NCBI RefSeq assembly: GCF_001888805.2
Contig: NZ_CP019113.1
Location: 2,790,001 to 2,854,000 of the forward strand
From: Enterobacter sp. SA187
GTDB lineage: Bacteria; Pseudomonadota; Gammaproteobacteria; Enterobacterales; Enterobacteriaceae
Length of the DNA stretch: 64,000 nt
Direction: 5' to 3'
Part shown: positions 51,545 to 59,587 of the stretch, in pieces
How positions within the stretch are numbered: position 1 is the stretch's first letter
How the letters are laid out: each line of letters starts with the position of its first letter
The notes under the pieces: model-generated
Told to the model about the DNA's origin: nothing
Databases searched by the model: none
Seen by the model: only the letters and a program-made list of their open reading frames with translations
Made by a program: the position numbers and the translations under genes

Positions 51545-53599
51545 ATGGAACTGAAAGCAACTTCTTTAGGAAAACGGCTGGCGCAGCACCCCTATGACCG
51601 GGTGGCGATTTTACACGCTGGTGTCAAAGTGTCTGGCGATCGCCACGAATATCTCATTCCATTCAATCAGTTACTCAGCATCGAATGCAAGCGCGGCCTC
51701 GTGTGGGGCGAGCTGGAGTTTGTCCTGGTGGACAGTAAAGTCGTGCGTCTGCACGGAACGGAATGGGCGCAAACCCAGCTGTTCTGGCAACATCTGCATA
51801 GCCGCTGGGAGCAGTGGAGCAAAGAGATGAGCGAGGTGGCGGCGGGCGTATTGCAGGCGCAGCTGGAGGCGATTAACGGCCATGTTGACCAGGGCAAATG
51901 GTTAACCCGTCAGCAGACCGAAGGATTACAGCAGCAGATCCGTGGCGCGTTTGACGCGCTGCCGCTGCCTGTCGCCAGGCTGGCGTCTTTTGACAATTGC
52001 CGTGAGCTGTGGCGTCAGTGCCAGGCGTGGCTGGCGGATGTGGAAGGCCGCCGGGCGCAGCATAACCAGGCGTGGACCGATGCCATGCTAAAAAAATATG
52101 CTGATTTCTTTGCCGGCATCGAAAGCTCGCCGTTAAACCCGGCGCAGGCGCGGGCGGTGGTGAACGGTGAATCATCCCTGCTGGTGCTGGCAGGCGCCGG
52201 TAGCGGCAAAACCTCCGTGCTGGTGGCGCGCGCAGGCTGGCTTATGGCCCGCGGCGAAGCGGCGGCCGATCAGATCCTGCTGCTGGCCTTTGGTCGCAAA
52301 GCAGCGCAGGAGATGGATGAGCGCATTCGTGAACGACTACACACCGACGAGATCACCGCGCGTACCTTTCATGCTCTGGCACTGCATATCATTCAGCAGG
52401 GCAGTAAAAAAGTGCCGGTGATCAGCCGTCTTGAAAACGATACCGATGCGCGGCAGAAACTGTTTATTGAGGCCTGGCAGCAGCAGTGCAGCGAGAAAAA
52501 AGCCCAGGCCAAAGGCTGGCGGCTATGGCTGGAAGAGGAGCTCAACTGGACGGTTCCTGAAGGCAATTTCTGGGACGACGAAAAATTGCAGCGTCGGCTA
52601 GCTGGCCGTCTCGATCGCTGGGTCAGTCTGATGCGCATGCACGGCGGGGCGCAGGCGGAGATGATTGCCAGCGCGCCGGAAGACATTCGCGAGCGGTTTT
52701 CGAAGCGCGTAAAGCTGATGGCTCCGCTGTTAAAAGCCTGGAAAACGGCGCTGAAAGCAGAAAACGCCGTCGATTTTTCAGGGCTTATTCATCAGGCCAT
52801 TAACGTACTGGAAAAAGGGCGCTTTATCAGTCCATGGAAACATATTCTGGTGGATGAATTCCAGGATATTTCTCCGCAGCGCGCGGCACTGCTCGCCGCG
52901 CTGCGCCGCCAGAACTCCCAAACCTCGCTGTTTGCCGTGGGCGATGACTGGCAGGCGATCTACCGCTTTAGCGGCGCGCAGCTCGAACTCACCACCGCGT
53001 TTCATGATTATTTTGGCGAAGGCGATTGCTGTGCGCTTGATACGACTTACCGCTTTAACCAGCGTATCGGCGAGATCGCTAACCGTTTTATCCAGCAAAA
53101 CCCGGCGCAGATGTCCAAACCGCTGAACAGTCTGACCGCGGGGGAAAAGAATGCGGTTTCGCTGCTCTCTGACGATCAGCTGGATGCGCTGCTGGATAAG
53201 CTCAGCGGTTTTGCGCTGCCGGATGACCGCATCCTGATCCTGGCACGCTACCATCATCTGAAGCCCGCCGCGCTGCAAAAAGCGGCAACACGCTGGCCTG
53301 AACTGAACCTCGATTTTATGACCGTTCATGCCAGTAAAGGCCAGCAGGCGGACTATGTCATTGTGCTGGGGTTACAGGACGGTCAGGAGGGCTTCCCCGC
53401 GCCGGAGCGGGAATCGGTGATGGAGCAGGCCTTGCTGCCGCAGCCAGAAGATTTTCCGGACGCCGAAGAGCGCCGTTTGCTTTACGTGGCGATGACGCGG
53501 GCGCGTAAACGCGTCTGGCTGCTGTTTAATAAAGCGCAGCCGTCACGATTTGTTGAGGTTTTAAAGCGGCTGGACGTACCGGTGGCGCGTAAGCCCTGA
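51545..53599 (+). CDS. helD: DNA helicase IV
   Basis: UvrD-like superfamily 1 3'-5' helicase of 684 residues, as in E. coli HelD. The N-terminal extension (about 1-190) precedes the helicase core. Walker A AGAGSGKTS is near residue 216, motif II VDEFQDIS near 435, motif III GDDWQAIYRFSG near 463 and the late motif VHASKGQQADYVI near 594. It converges on mgsA with a hairpin between them. The RNA-polymerase-recycling HelD of Gram-positives shares the name but is a different protein. Confidence 0.97.
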   Translation: MELKATSLGKRLAQHPYDRVAILHAGVKVSGDRHEYLIPFNQLLSIECKRGLVWGELEFVLVDSKVVRLHGTEWAQTQLFWQHLHSRWEQWSKEMSEVAAGVLQAQLEAINGHVDQGKWLTRQQTEGLQQQIRGAFDALPLPVARLASFDNCRELWRQCQAWLADVEGRRAQHNQAWTDAMLKKYADFFAGIESSPLNPAQARAVVNGESSLLVLAGAGSGKTSVLVARAGWLMARGEAAADQILLLAFGRKAAQEMDERIRERLHTDEITARTFHALALHIIQQGSKKVPVISRLENDTDARQKLFIEAWQQQCSEKKAQAKGWRLWLEEELNWTVPEGNFWDDEKLQRRLAGRLDRWVSLMRMHGGAQAEMIASAPEDIRERFSKRVKLMAPLLKAWKTALKAENAVDFSGLIHQAINVLEKGRFISPWKHILVDEFQDISPQRAALLAALRRQNSQTSLFAVGDDWQAIYRFSGAQLELTTAFHDYFGEGDCCALDTTYRFNQRIGEIANRFIQQNPAQMSKPLNSLTAGEKNAVSLLSDDQLDALLDKLSGFALPDDRILILARYHHLKPAALQKAATRWPELNLDFMTVHASKGQQADYVIVLGLQDGQEGFPAPERESVMEQALLPQPEDFPDAEERRLLYVAMTRARKRVWLLFNKAQPSRFVEVLKRLDVPVARKP

Positions 53600-53603
53600 A
53601 ATT

Positions 53604-53628
53604 ATTCAGGCGGTAAGGCCGCCTGAAT
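53604..53628. terminator. Hairpin between helD and mgsA
   Basis: Perfect 10-bp stem ATTCAGGCGG/CCGCCTGAAT with a 5-nt loop between convergent stops. T-runs are lacking, so efficiency is unclear. Confidence 0.7.
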
Positions 53629-53632
53629 GCCA

Positions 53633-54091
53633 TTACTTCAGGCGCTCTGCCAGGTAGCGCGGATAATCCGGGATCATAATGTCCACGCTGTCGCTGAAAG
53701 TGGGGGACTGGATAATAAAATCTGCGGTGGAGATATTGGTGGCGACCGGAATGTTCCATACGGTGGCGAGGCGCAACAGCGCTTTGACATCCGGATCGTG
53801 CGGCACGGCGTTCAGCGGATCCCAGAAGAAGATCAGTACATCAATTTTACCTTCCGAAATCATCGCCCCGACCTGCTGATCGCCGCCCATCGGGCCGCTC
53901 AGCATGGCATTCACCTCAAGCCCCGTGGCACGGGAAAGCAGATTACCGGTGGTGCCGGTGGCATAGAGTTCATGCTGTTCCAGGATCGGCTGGTGGCGTT
54001 CCACCCAGTTCAGCAACATCTTTTTGCAGTGATCGTGGGCGACAAGGGCAATATGCTTGCGCGCGGGGAGAGTGCGAGTGGTCAGTTCCAT
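53633..54091 (-). CDS. mgsA: Methylglyoxal synthase
   Basis: Converts dihydroxyacetone phosphate to methylglyoxal and phosphate as a glycolytic bypass. ATG 54091 (MELTTRTLPA) gives 152 residues, the E. coli length. Active-site residues lie in SGPMGGDQQVG (catalytic Asp near 71) and DPLNAVPHDPD (His near 98, Asp near 101). GloC at 18.1 kb belongs to the pathway that removes the product. Confidence 0.98.
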   Translation of the reverse strand: MELTTRTLPARKHIALVAHDHCKKMLLNWVERHQPILEQHELYATGTTGNLLSRATGLEVNAMLSGPMGGDQQVGAMISEGKIDVLIFFWDPLNAVPHDPDVKALLRLATVWNIPVATNISTADFIIQSPTFSDSVDIMIPDYPRYLAERLK

Positions 54092-54202
54092 AATCATATT
54101 CCGCGAATGAATTTCGTTACAGATTACTGGAAGCGTTTGATGCTGCAATAGAAAGACGCAAAAAAAACCTCTGACGGAATACCTTTGTGAGGGGAACCAG
54201 GA

Positions 54203-54865
54203 TCAGGACGGCGGCTGCTGTTTTGCCCATTGCAGAAAGCGGTCGCGGGTTTGCGGATCCGCCTGTTCAAACCAGAATTTCAGGCGCTGCTCGGTAAGGG
54301 TTTGCGATTGCGACGGGATCGTATCCAGCTCAGACAGACCGGACAGCAAAGCGCTGTCATCAGCCATGGCAGGCGCAAAGAGCGGCAACGAGGCTGTTTT
54401 CCCCGCTTTGTTATAGCGTACGGTTTCGCGCTCATAGTTAATCACTTTCCCCTTATCCCGCAGCGGCAAAATATCGAGCAGCAGCGGTATCGGCGCGGCT
54501 TCACCATCCAGCAGGACGATAGCTGGGGCGCTGTCGAATTTTTCCGCGGCTTTCCAGCTATCCAGCGAGGGTAGAGAGAAGTTCACCAGCTTTACCGAAC
54601 GCGTGTTGAAACTCACGACCAGCGGCGGGGAAATGTAGAGCCGCATTTCATGATTTGCCCCACGGATGGTTTTTTCAACGCGAAACACCAGCTGGTGCGG
54701 GCCGTTATCCAGCTCAATGCTGTCCGCGCCGCGCAGCAACAGACTCGACACTTTCTTGCCGTCCAGCACCAGCAAATCAATATCGGTGGAAAGGCGTAAG
54801 GTGGTGGCGACGACGGTAACCGGCAACAGGCAAAAGATCATTGTCATCGTCAGGCCGGTTCTCAT
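54203..54865 (-). CDS. csgI: Curli assembly inhibitor CsgI (YccT)
   Basis: Periplasmic DUF2057 protein. In E. coli it inhibits curli subunit CsgA polymerisation. ATG 54865, after AGGAGA, gives 220 residues as in E. coli, with a signal peptide ending TVVA near residue 20. A reading five codons longer is possible but lacks a ribosome-binding site. The conserved core includes LRLSTDIDLLVLDGKKV and GPHQLVFRVEKTI. No csg genes lie in this window. Confidence 0.93.
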   Translation of the reverse strand: MRTGLTMTMIFCLLPVTVVATTLRLSTDIDLLVLDGKKVSSLLLRGADSIELDNGPHQLVFRVEKTIRGANHEMRLYISPPLVVSFNTRSVKLVNFSLPSLDSWKAAEKFDSAPAIVLLDGEAAPIPLLLDILPLRDKGKVINYERETVRYNKAGKTASLPLFAPAMADDSALLSGLSELDTIPSQSQTLTEQRLKFWFEQADPQTRDRFLQWAKQQPPS

Positions 54866-55036
54866 GGGTGTCTCCTGCACTGTCGGGTGAGTCGCGAGAA
54901 TCTATAAAGTTTTCAGCACGCTTTTGTTTACTACCATATAGAGAGGCGCAGCTTTTTTCTCTCATGCAGAGGTATGGGATAAATGGTGGCCTGCAGAGCT
55001 TTGGCGTACACTGGATCGACTGGCCCGGAGGATAAA

Positions 55037-55450
55037 ATGAAAGAAACCGATATTGCTGGCATTCTGAAATCGACCCATACCATTGCGCTGGTTGGCGCGA
55101 GCGATAAGCCCGATCGCCCCAGCTACCGGGTGATGAAATACCTGCTCGACCAGGGCTATCATGTGATCCCGGTATCGCCGAAAGTGGCCGGTAAAACGCT
55201 GCTGGGACAGCAGGGATACGGCTCTCTGGCGGAGGTACCGGAAAAAATCGACATGGTGGATGTGTTCCGCAATTCCGAGGCGGCATGGGGGGTGGCGCAG
55301 GACGCTATCGCTGTTGGCGCAAAAACCCTGTGGCTGCAGCTGGGCGTGATCAATGAGCAGGCGGCGGTGCTGGCCGGTGAGGCAGGACTGAATGTGGTCA
55401 TGGATCGCTGCCCGGCGATTGAAATTCCCCGTCTGGGTCTGGCGCGCTAA
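55037..55450 (+). CDS. yccU: CoA-binding domain protein YccU
   Basis: Small Rossmann-fold protein of the CoA_binding family, 137 residues as in E. coli. The N-terminal nucleotide-binding loop reads ALVGASDKPDRPS near residues 17-29. ATG 55037 follows CCCGGAGG. No enzyme activity is established. It is divergent from csgI and convergent with hspQ. Confidence 0.95.
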   Translation: MKETDIAGILKSTHTIALVGASDKPDRPSYRVMKYLLDQGYHVIPVSPKVAGKTLLGQQGYGSLAEVPEKIDMVDVFRNSEAAWGVAQDAIAVGAKTLWLQLGVINEQAAVLAGEAGLNVVMDRCPAIEIPRLGLAR

Positions 55451-55452
55451 AT

Positions 55453-55478
55453 AAAAACCCCGCACAGGCGGGGTTTTT
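55453..55478. terminator. Bidirectional terminator between yccU and hspQ
   Basis: Stem AAAAACCCCGC/GCGGGGTTTTT with a 4-nt loop and runs of A and T on either side. It abuts the hspQ stop. Confidence 0.92.
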
Positions 55479-55796
55479 TCAGTTGCGCAGGCGCGGTGCC
55501 TGAAGCTGTTTACGAATGGTCTGCGCCAGTTCGTCCATTGAGGGCTGTTCAGGATGCTCGTCCTGGATCTCACTGGTAAGCTGCGCTTCCGCCAGATAGG
55601 TATGCACCGGCTGACCGTTGTCGTCTTCCATCACCACGTGATACCAGGGCGCATCGCGCAAATCATCATCAACCGCCAGCTCATCCACAGACGGCTTATC
55701 AAGTGAATACTCAGGATCAATGTCCACCACCACACCTAAATAGCCTAACAGTGTGTGGCGCACTTGCTGGCCGATACCATATTTGCTGGCAATCAT
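55479..55796 (-). CDS. hspQ: Heat shock protein HspQ
   Basis: YccV-like protein. In E. coli it is heat-induced, binds hemimethylated DNA, and in related bacteria tunes Lon protease specificity. ATG 55796, after GGAGG, gives 105 residues as in E. coli (MIASKYGIGQQVRH). The conserved APWYHVVMEDDNG motif is near 50. A sigma-32-type promoter lies directly upstream against the rlmI stop. Confidence 0.97.
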   Translation of the reverse strand: MIASKYGIGQQVRHTLLGYLGVVVDIDPEYSLDKPSVDELAVDDDLRDAPWYHVVMEDDNGQPVHTYLAEAQLTSEIQDEHPEQPSMDELAQTIRKQLQAPRLRN

Positions 55797-55830
55797 ACTC
55801 ACCTCCGTGGAACCGTTACTGACACCAAAT

Positions 55831-55856
55831 ATGTGGGCAACGATCCAGAAATCAAG
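55831..55856 (-). promoter_or_regulatory. Heat-shock (sigma-32-type) promoter of hspQ
   Basis: On the minus strand, CTTGAT (55851-55856) and CCCACAT (55831-55837) are 13 nt apart. This resembles the CTTGAA and CCCCAT consensus. The -35 touches the rlmI stop codon. Confidence 0.65.
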
Positions 55857-57047
55857 TTACATGACGCGGCAGGCAAACCCCTTCAGATACAGTCCTTCCG
55901 GGTAAGGGGCGATCACCGGGTGATCGGCAGCCTGTCGGAACTGTTCTATAAATTGTACATCACGACCCGCATCTATTGCGGCATCAGCGATGATTTTCTG
56001 AAATAAATCGGTAGTCATCAGGCCAGAGCAGGAGAAGGTTAACAGCACGCCGCCAGGATTGAGCAGCTGGATCGCCAGCATATTAATGTCTTTATAGCCG
56101 CGGCATGCGCCCATCAGCTGGCTTTTGTTTTCGACAAATTTCGGCGGATCCATCACGATCACGTCGAATTTCTCCCCCTGATCGCGGTATTTGCGCAGCA
56201 GTTTGAATACGTCGTCGCGAACAAATTCCGCTTTGCTGAGATCGAGTTTGTTAAGCTCAACGTTCTGACGGGCCACATCCAGCGCTTCCTGCGACGTATC
56301 AACACTGACCACCTGTGCACAGCCGCCCATCAGCGCAGAAACGGCAAAGCCGCCGGTGTAGGAGAAGCAGTTGAGCACACGTTTACCCTCAACATAGCGG
56401 CGGGTTGCCAGACGGCTGTCGCGCTGATCGAGGTAGTAACCGGTTTTATGACCGGTCTGAATATCCACCAGCAGCTTCATGCCGTTCTCTTCGATTGGCA
56501 GCAGCGCGGGCGGCAGATCGCCGACAACCAGACCCTGCGTCAGCTCCATCCCCTCTTTTTTACGCACTGCCACGTCGCTGCGATCGTAAATGGAACAGGA
56601 CGGATAGCAGGCCTGAAGGGCTGCAATCAGCGCCGGGCGTTGATATTCCGCGCCCGCGCTCAGCAATTGCAGGACAAGAAAATCGCCGAAACGATCGATG
56701 GTGATGCCCGGCAGGCCATCAGATTCACCGGCGATCAGACGGTAGCTGTCCAGACCATCACGCGTCGCCAGCCAGTCACGCCATTGCTGCGCCTGCTTCA
56801 GACGGCGGGTGAAAAATTCAATATCAATGCTTTCATCTTTGTCGAAGGTCCACACACGGGCGCGGATCTGCGATGCCGGGGAGTATGCGCCACGGGCCAA
56901 CCATTTTCCCTGATGATCGACAATATCAATGGTTTCACCGAGGCTGGCTTTGCCTTCCATGCGCGCAACCGCACCGGAGAAGACCCAGGGATGACGGCGC
57001 AGTAACGATTTTTCGCGCCCTTTGGTTAACACTAAACGTACACTCAT
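55857..57047 (-). CDS. rlmI: 23S rRNA m5C1962 methyltransferase RlmI
   Basis: SAM-dependent enzyme that methylates C1962 of 23S rRNA. ATG 57047 (MSVRLVLTKGRE) gives 396 residues, the E. coli length; the reading to 57113 adds 22 unsupported residues. A PUA domain (about 1-75) precedes the Rossmann methyltransferase. That domain has LNCFSYTGGFAVSA near 220 and VIVMDPPKF near 295, plus the catalytic Cys in TFSCSGLM near 345. It is followed by hspQ on the same strand and is divergent from the EAL-like gene. Confidence 0.97.
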   Translation of the reverse strand: MSVRLVLTKGREKSLLRRHPWVFSGAVARMEGKASLGETIDIVDHQGKWLARGAYSPASQIRARVWTFDKDESIDIEFFTRRLKQAQQWRDWLATRDGLDSYRLIAGESDGLPGITIDRFGDFLVLQLLSAGAEYQRPALIAALQACYPSCSIYDRSDVAVRKKEGMELTQGLVVGDLPPALLPIEENGMKLLVDIQTGHKTGYYLDQRDSRLATRRYVEGKRVLNCFSYTGGFAVSALMGGCAQVVSVDTSQEALDVARQNVELNKLDLSKAEFVRDDVFKLLRKYRDQGEKFDVIVMDPPKFVENKSQLMGACRGYKDINMLAIQLLNPGGVLLTFSCSGLMTTDLFQKIIADAAIDAGRDVQFIEQFRQAADHPVIAPYPEGLYLKGFACRVM

Positions 57048-57228
57048 AATTAGCTTATTTGTCATATTGAAGAAAATGGCCGCCATTTTCCCGAGTTCAG
57101 CCGTGAATTGCAATGTACCGGCAGATAAACCCTCCGTTCAGCTCTTATGCCAGGAATGACACGACCTGTCAGCCCCCCTTTATAGAATGCCTCTCAATCG
57201 CCAATGCATTCATAATCCTGGATAAAAT

Positions 57229-57894
57229 ATGACAACTTCAGCGTATCGCTACTCCTTTATCGCCGAACCGTTCACCAGCCTGGCAGGAAAATTACTGGGT
57301 GTGGAATTACAAACCCGCCTTGAAAAAGAGGGGCAGCAGGTGCTGCATCCGGAGTTGATCATCGCGGGCTGGGATACGCAGTCAAAACGCCAGTATTTAT
57401 ATGAACAGCTTGGGCAGGTGGCAAAGCAGAGCGCGTGGATCCGGGATCGCAATGTGCTGGTATCGCTGCCGCTCTATGATGCTGAGTGTGCGGTGTTATT
57501 GAGCTATGACTCCGTACTGCGTGGACTGTTATCCACACTGCCGTTTGTCCGGCTGACGCTGGCGGAAAATATCAGCGACGTGCGCGACGAACTACAGGGG
57601 ATCCGCAACGCTATGTGGCTGGGGGAGGTGGGCGGCGGCAGAGCAAACGTTCTCGGGCTGATGAGCCAGCAATTTGAAGCGCTGATCCTTGACAGCCATT
57701 TTTTTAAGGACGAAGTGATAAAGCCAACCTTCCCGGTATTAATCAAAAATCTTCGGCGCTATTGTGACAAGGTGGTGGTGCGCGGCGTGACCGATCGGCG
57801 TTATCTGCCGGTATTACAGGAAGCAGAGATCTGGGGCGTGCAGGGATCATTTTATCGCCCCGTGCCACTGGGGAAACTGGACTGGTTGCTGTGA
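57229..57894 (+). CDS. Degenerate EAL-domain protein
   Basis: 221-residue protein that I read as a stand-alone EAL domain with lost catalytic residues. The EAL position is GVELQTRL (E26 kept). The metal-binding Asn loop reads NVLVSLPL (75-82). ExTE appears as LTLAENIS (109-116). The DDFG motif is replaced by LGEVGGG (131-137), and the catalytic Lys position by ILDSHFF (153-159). The C-terminal GVTDRR, GVQGSFYRPVP and KLDWLL segments fit the family. This resembles YdiV/RflP-like regulators rather than c-di-GMP phosphodiesterases. E. coli K-12 has no gene here. It is divergent from rlmI and 56 nt upstream of acyP. Confidence 0.75.
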   Translation: MTTSAYRYSFIAEPFTSLAGKLLGVELQTRLEKEGQQVLHPELIIAGWDTQSKRQYLYEQLGQVAKQSAWIRDRNVLVSLPLYDAECAVLLSYDSVLRGLLSTLPFVRLTLAENISDVRDELQGIRNAMWLGEVGGGRANVLGLMSQQFEALILDSHFFKDEVIKPTFPVLIKNLRRYCDKVVVRGVTDRRYLPVLQEAEIWGVQGSFYRPVPLGKLDWLL

Positions 57895-57950
57895 AGCTGG
57901 CGGCGGGGCGCTAAACTTATCCGTTACCATCATGTTGAAAGGAGCAAAAA

Positions 57951-58241
57951 ATGGAAAACCAGACCTCTCAGGGCGTGAAATGCTGGGTGCACGGCAGTGT
58001 GCAGGGCGTGGGATTTCGTTACAGCACGCAGCATGAGGCGCAGCGGCTGGGACTCACCGGCTATGCGCGTAATCTTGATGACGGCAGCGTGGAAGTGGTG
58101 GCCTGTGGTGATGCCGGACAGGTTGAGGCGCTGGTGGCCTGGCTTAAGGCTGGCGGGCCGCGCAGTGCGCGGGTTGAGAAGGTGTTAACCGAACCTCATC
58201 AACCCACCACAGCCTATACCCGCTTTGATATTCGCTATTAA
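57951..58241 (+). CDS. acyP: Acylphosphatase
   Basis: Hydrolyses acyl phosphates such as acetyl phosphate and carbamoyl phosphate (E. coli YccX). It has 96 residues (E. coli 92). Catalytic R23 lies in GSVQGVGFRY and N41 in YARNLDDGSVEV. The start follows a good AAAGGAG site. It is in the same direction as the EAL-like gene. The stop overlaps tusE on the opposite strand by 4 nt. Confidence 0.97.
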   Translation: MENQTSQGVKCWVHGSVQGVGFRYSTQHEAQRLGLTGYARNLDDGSVEVVACGDAGQVEALVAWLKAGGPRSARVEKVLTEPHQPTTAYTRFDIRY

Positions 58242-58567
58242 ATGCATTTTACCGGTTTAGGCAAACCAGCAATTTTGGTGGCCTGTTTTGCCGGGCCTTT
58301 GGGGAAAAGGCGATACAGATAGCGGCTGTTGCCTTTCTCCTCGCCAAATTTGTTCGCCATGGCTTTCACCAGCATGCGGATCGCCGGTGAGGTATTAAAT
58401 TCCAGGTAAAATTCGCGAACAAAACGCACCACTTCCCAGTGTTCCGGCGTCAGCGCGATCCCTTCTTTTTCGGCAATCCGTTCAGCCAGCGCCTCGCTCC
58501 ACACGGTGGTGTCTTTCAGATAGCCTTCGCTATCGGTTTCAATCTCACGGCCTTCATAAGTCAACAT
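58238..58567 (-). CDS. tusE: Sulfur relay protein TusE
   Basis: Accepts persulfide sulfur from TusBCD and passes it to MnmA for 2-thiouridine formation at tRNA position 34. ATG 58567 gives 109 residues, the E. coli length. The reactive Cys is the penultimate residue (C108 in PKPVKCI). The SPAIRMLVKAMANKFGEEKG segment is highly conserved. It is 87 nt downstream of yccA, with a terminator between them. Confidence 0.97.
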   Translation of the reverse strand: MLTYEGREIETDSEGYLKDTTVWSEALAERIAEKEGIALTPEHWEVVRFVREFYLEFNTSPAIRMLVKAMANKFGEEKGNSRYLYRLFPKGPAKQATKIAGLPKPVKCI

Positions 58568-58610
58568 AGTGCATCGCAAAGTCAGTCAAAAACGGGGTCA
58601 GTTTAGCAAA

Positions 58611-58637
58611 TAAAAAAGCCCCGCATAAGCAGGGCTT
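58611..58637 (-). terminator. yccA terminator
   Basis: On the minus strand a GAAGCCC/GGGGCTT stem with one mismatch is followed by six T. It lies just after the yccA stop. Confidence 0.8.
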
Positions 58638-58654
58638 CGGTATCAGGCCGCGAG

Positions 58655-59314
58655 TTAGTCTCTGCTGGAGAAACCAAGAATGCTCAGCAGGCTGACGAAG
58701 ATATTGTACAGCGAGACGTACAGGCTCACGGTGGCGCGAAGATAATTGGTTTCACCGCCATGAATGATATTGCTGGTTTCATACAGGATGGCACCGGTTG
58801 AAATCAGAATAAACACCGCACTGATCGCCAGGTGCAGGGCAGGCAGTTGCAGGAAGATGTTCGCCACCATACCAATCAGCACCACCACGATACCCGCCAT
58901 CAGCATACCGCCCAGGAAGGACATATCCTTACGGGTGGTCAACACATAGGCCGAGCAGCAGAAGAAGGTCAGTGCCGTACCGCCGAGCGCCAGCCCGATC
59001 AGATCGCCCATGCCTGCCGACAGATAAGCATTAAGCATTGGCCCCAGGATATAACCCAGGAAACCGGTGAACGCAAAGGCTGCCAGGATGCCGGACGGCT
59101 TATTCGCCAGCCTGTAGGTCAGGAACATCAGCCCGTACATGCCGACAATGGTCAGCAGGAATCCCGGCGCCGGCAGGGCGAGCATTGTGCTGAGCGTGGC
59201 GGTTAATGCGGAAAACGCCAGCGTCAGGCTCAACATAAAATAGGTATTACGCAACACCTTGTGCGTGCTGAGTAGCGAGGTACGCTCGCGCGAAGAACTT
59301 ACTATACGATCCAT
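58655..59314 (-). CDS. yccA: FtsH modulator YccA (BAX inhibitor-1 family)
   Basis: Seven-helix inner membrane protein of 219 residues. In E. coli it is both substrate and inhibitor of the FtsH protease and protects SecY during translocon jamming. The N-terminal cytoplasmic segment (MDRIVSSSRERTSLL) is the FtsH handle. The C-terminal YVSLYNIFVSLLSILGF is typical of the BI-1 family. A perfect CpxR box upstream agrees with Cpx control in E. coli. Confidence 0.97.
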   Translation of the reverse strand: MDRIVSSSRERTSLLSTHKVLRNTYFMLSLTLAFSALTATLSTMLALPAPGFLLTIVGMYGLMFLTYRLANKPSGILAAFAFTGFLGYILGPMLNAYLSAGMGDLIGLALGGTALTFFCCSAYVLTTRKDMSFLGGMLMAGIVVVLIGMVANIFLQLPALHLAISAVFILISTGAILYETSNIIHGGETNYLRATVSLYVSLYNIFVSLLSILGFSSRD

Positions 59315-59385
59315 GCGTCACTCTCTTATGACAGATGTAATTAGTTGTGAAGAATAGAAAAAACCAGGCGGCAGGAGATAGCGGT

Positions 59386-59400
59386 TTTACCCATCTTTAC
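59386..59400 (-). promoter_or_regulatory. CpxR box of yccA
   Basis: On the minus strand GTAAA-GATGG-GTAAA is a perfect tandem CpxR site, 72-86 nt upstream of the yccA start. E. coli yccA is Cpx-activated. Confidence 0.85.
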
Positions 59401-59587
59401 TCTGACAATAATCCCATGACGATAGCATTAAATTCTTTATAAAAAGCGTCTGGCAGCAGGAGTGCGTTTTCCGGGAAAATAATCAGATCAAGCTCTTATA
59501 GGTCACTGAAAAATATTGCCTTATTTTGCACCCGTCGCTAAGAGTATTAGTCAGAGTGTCATCTTATACAGGGATAAGGCGAAAACA

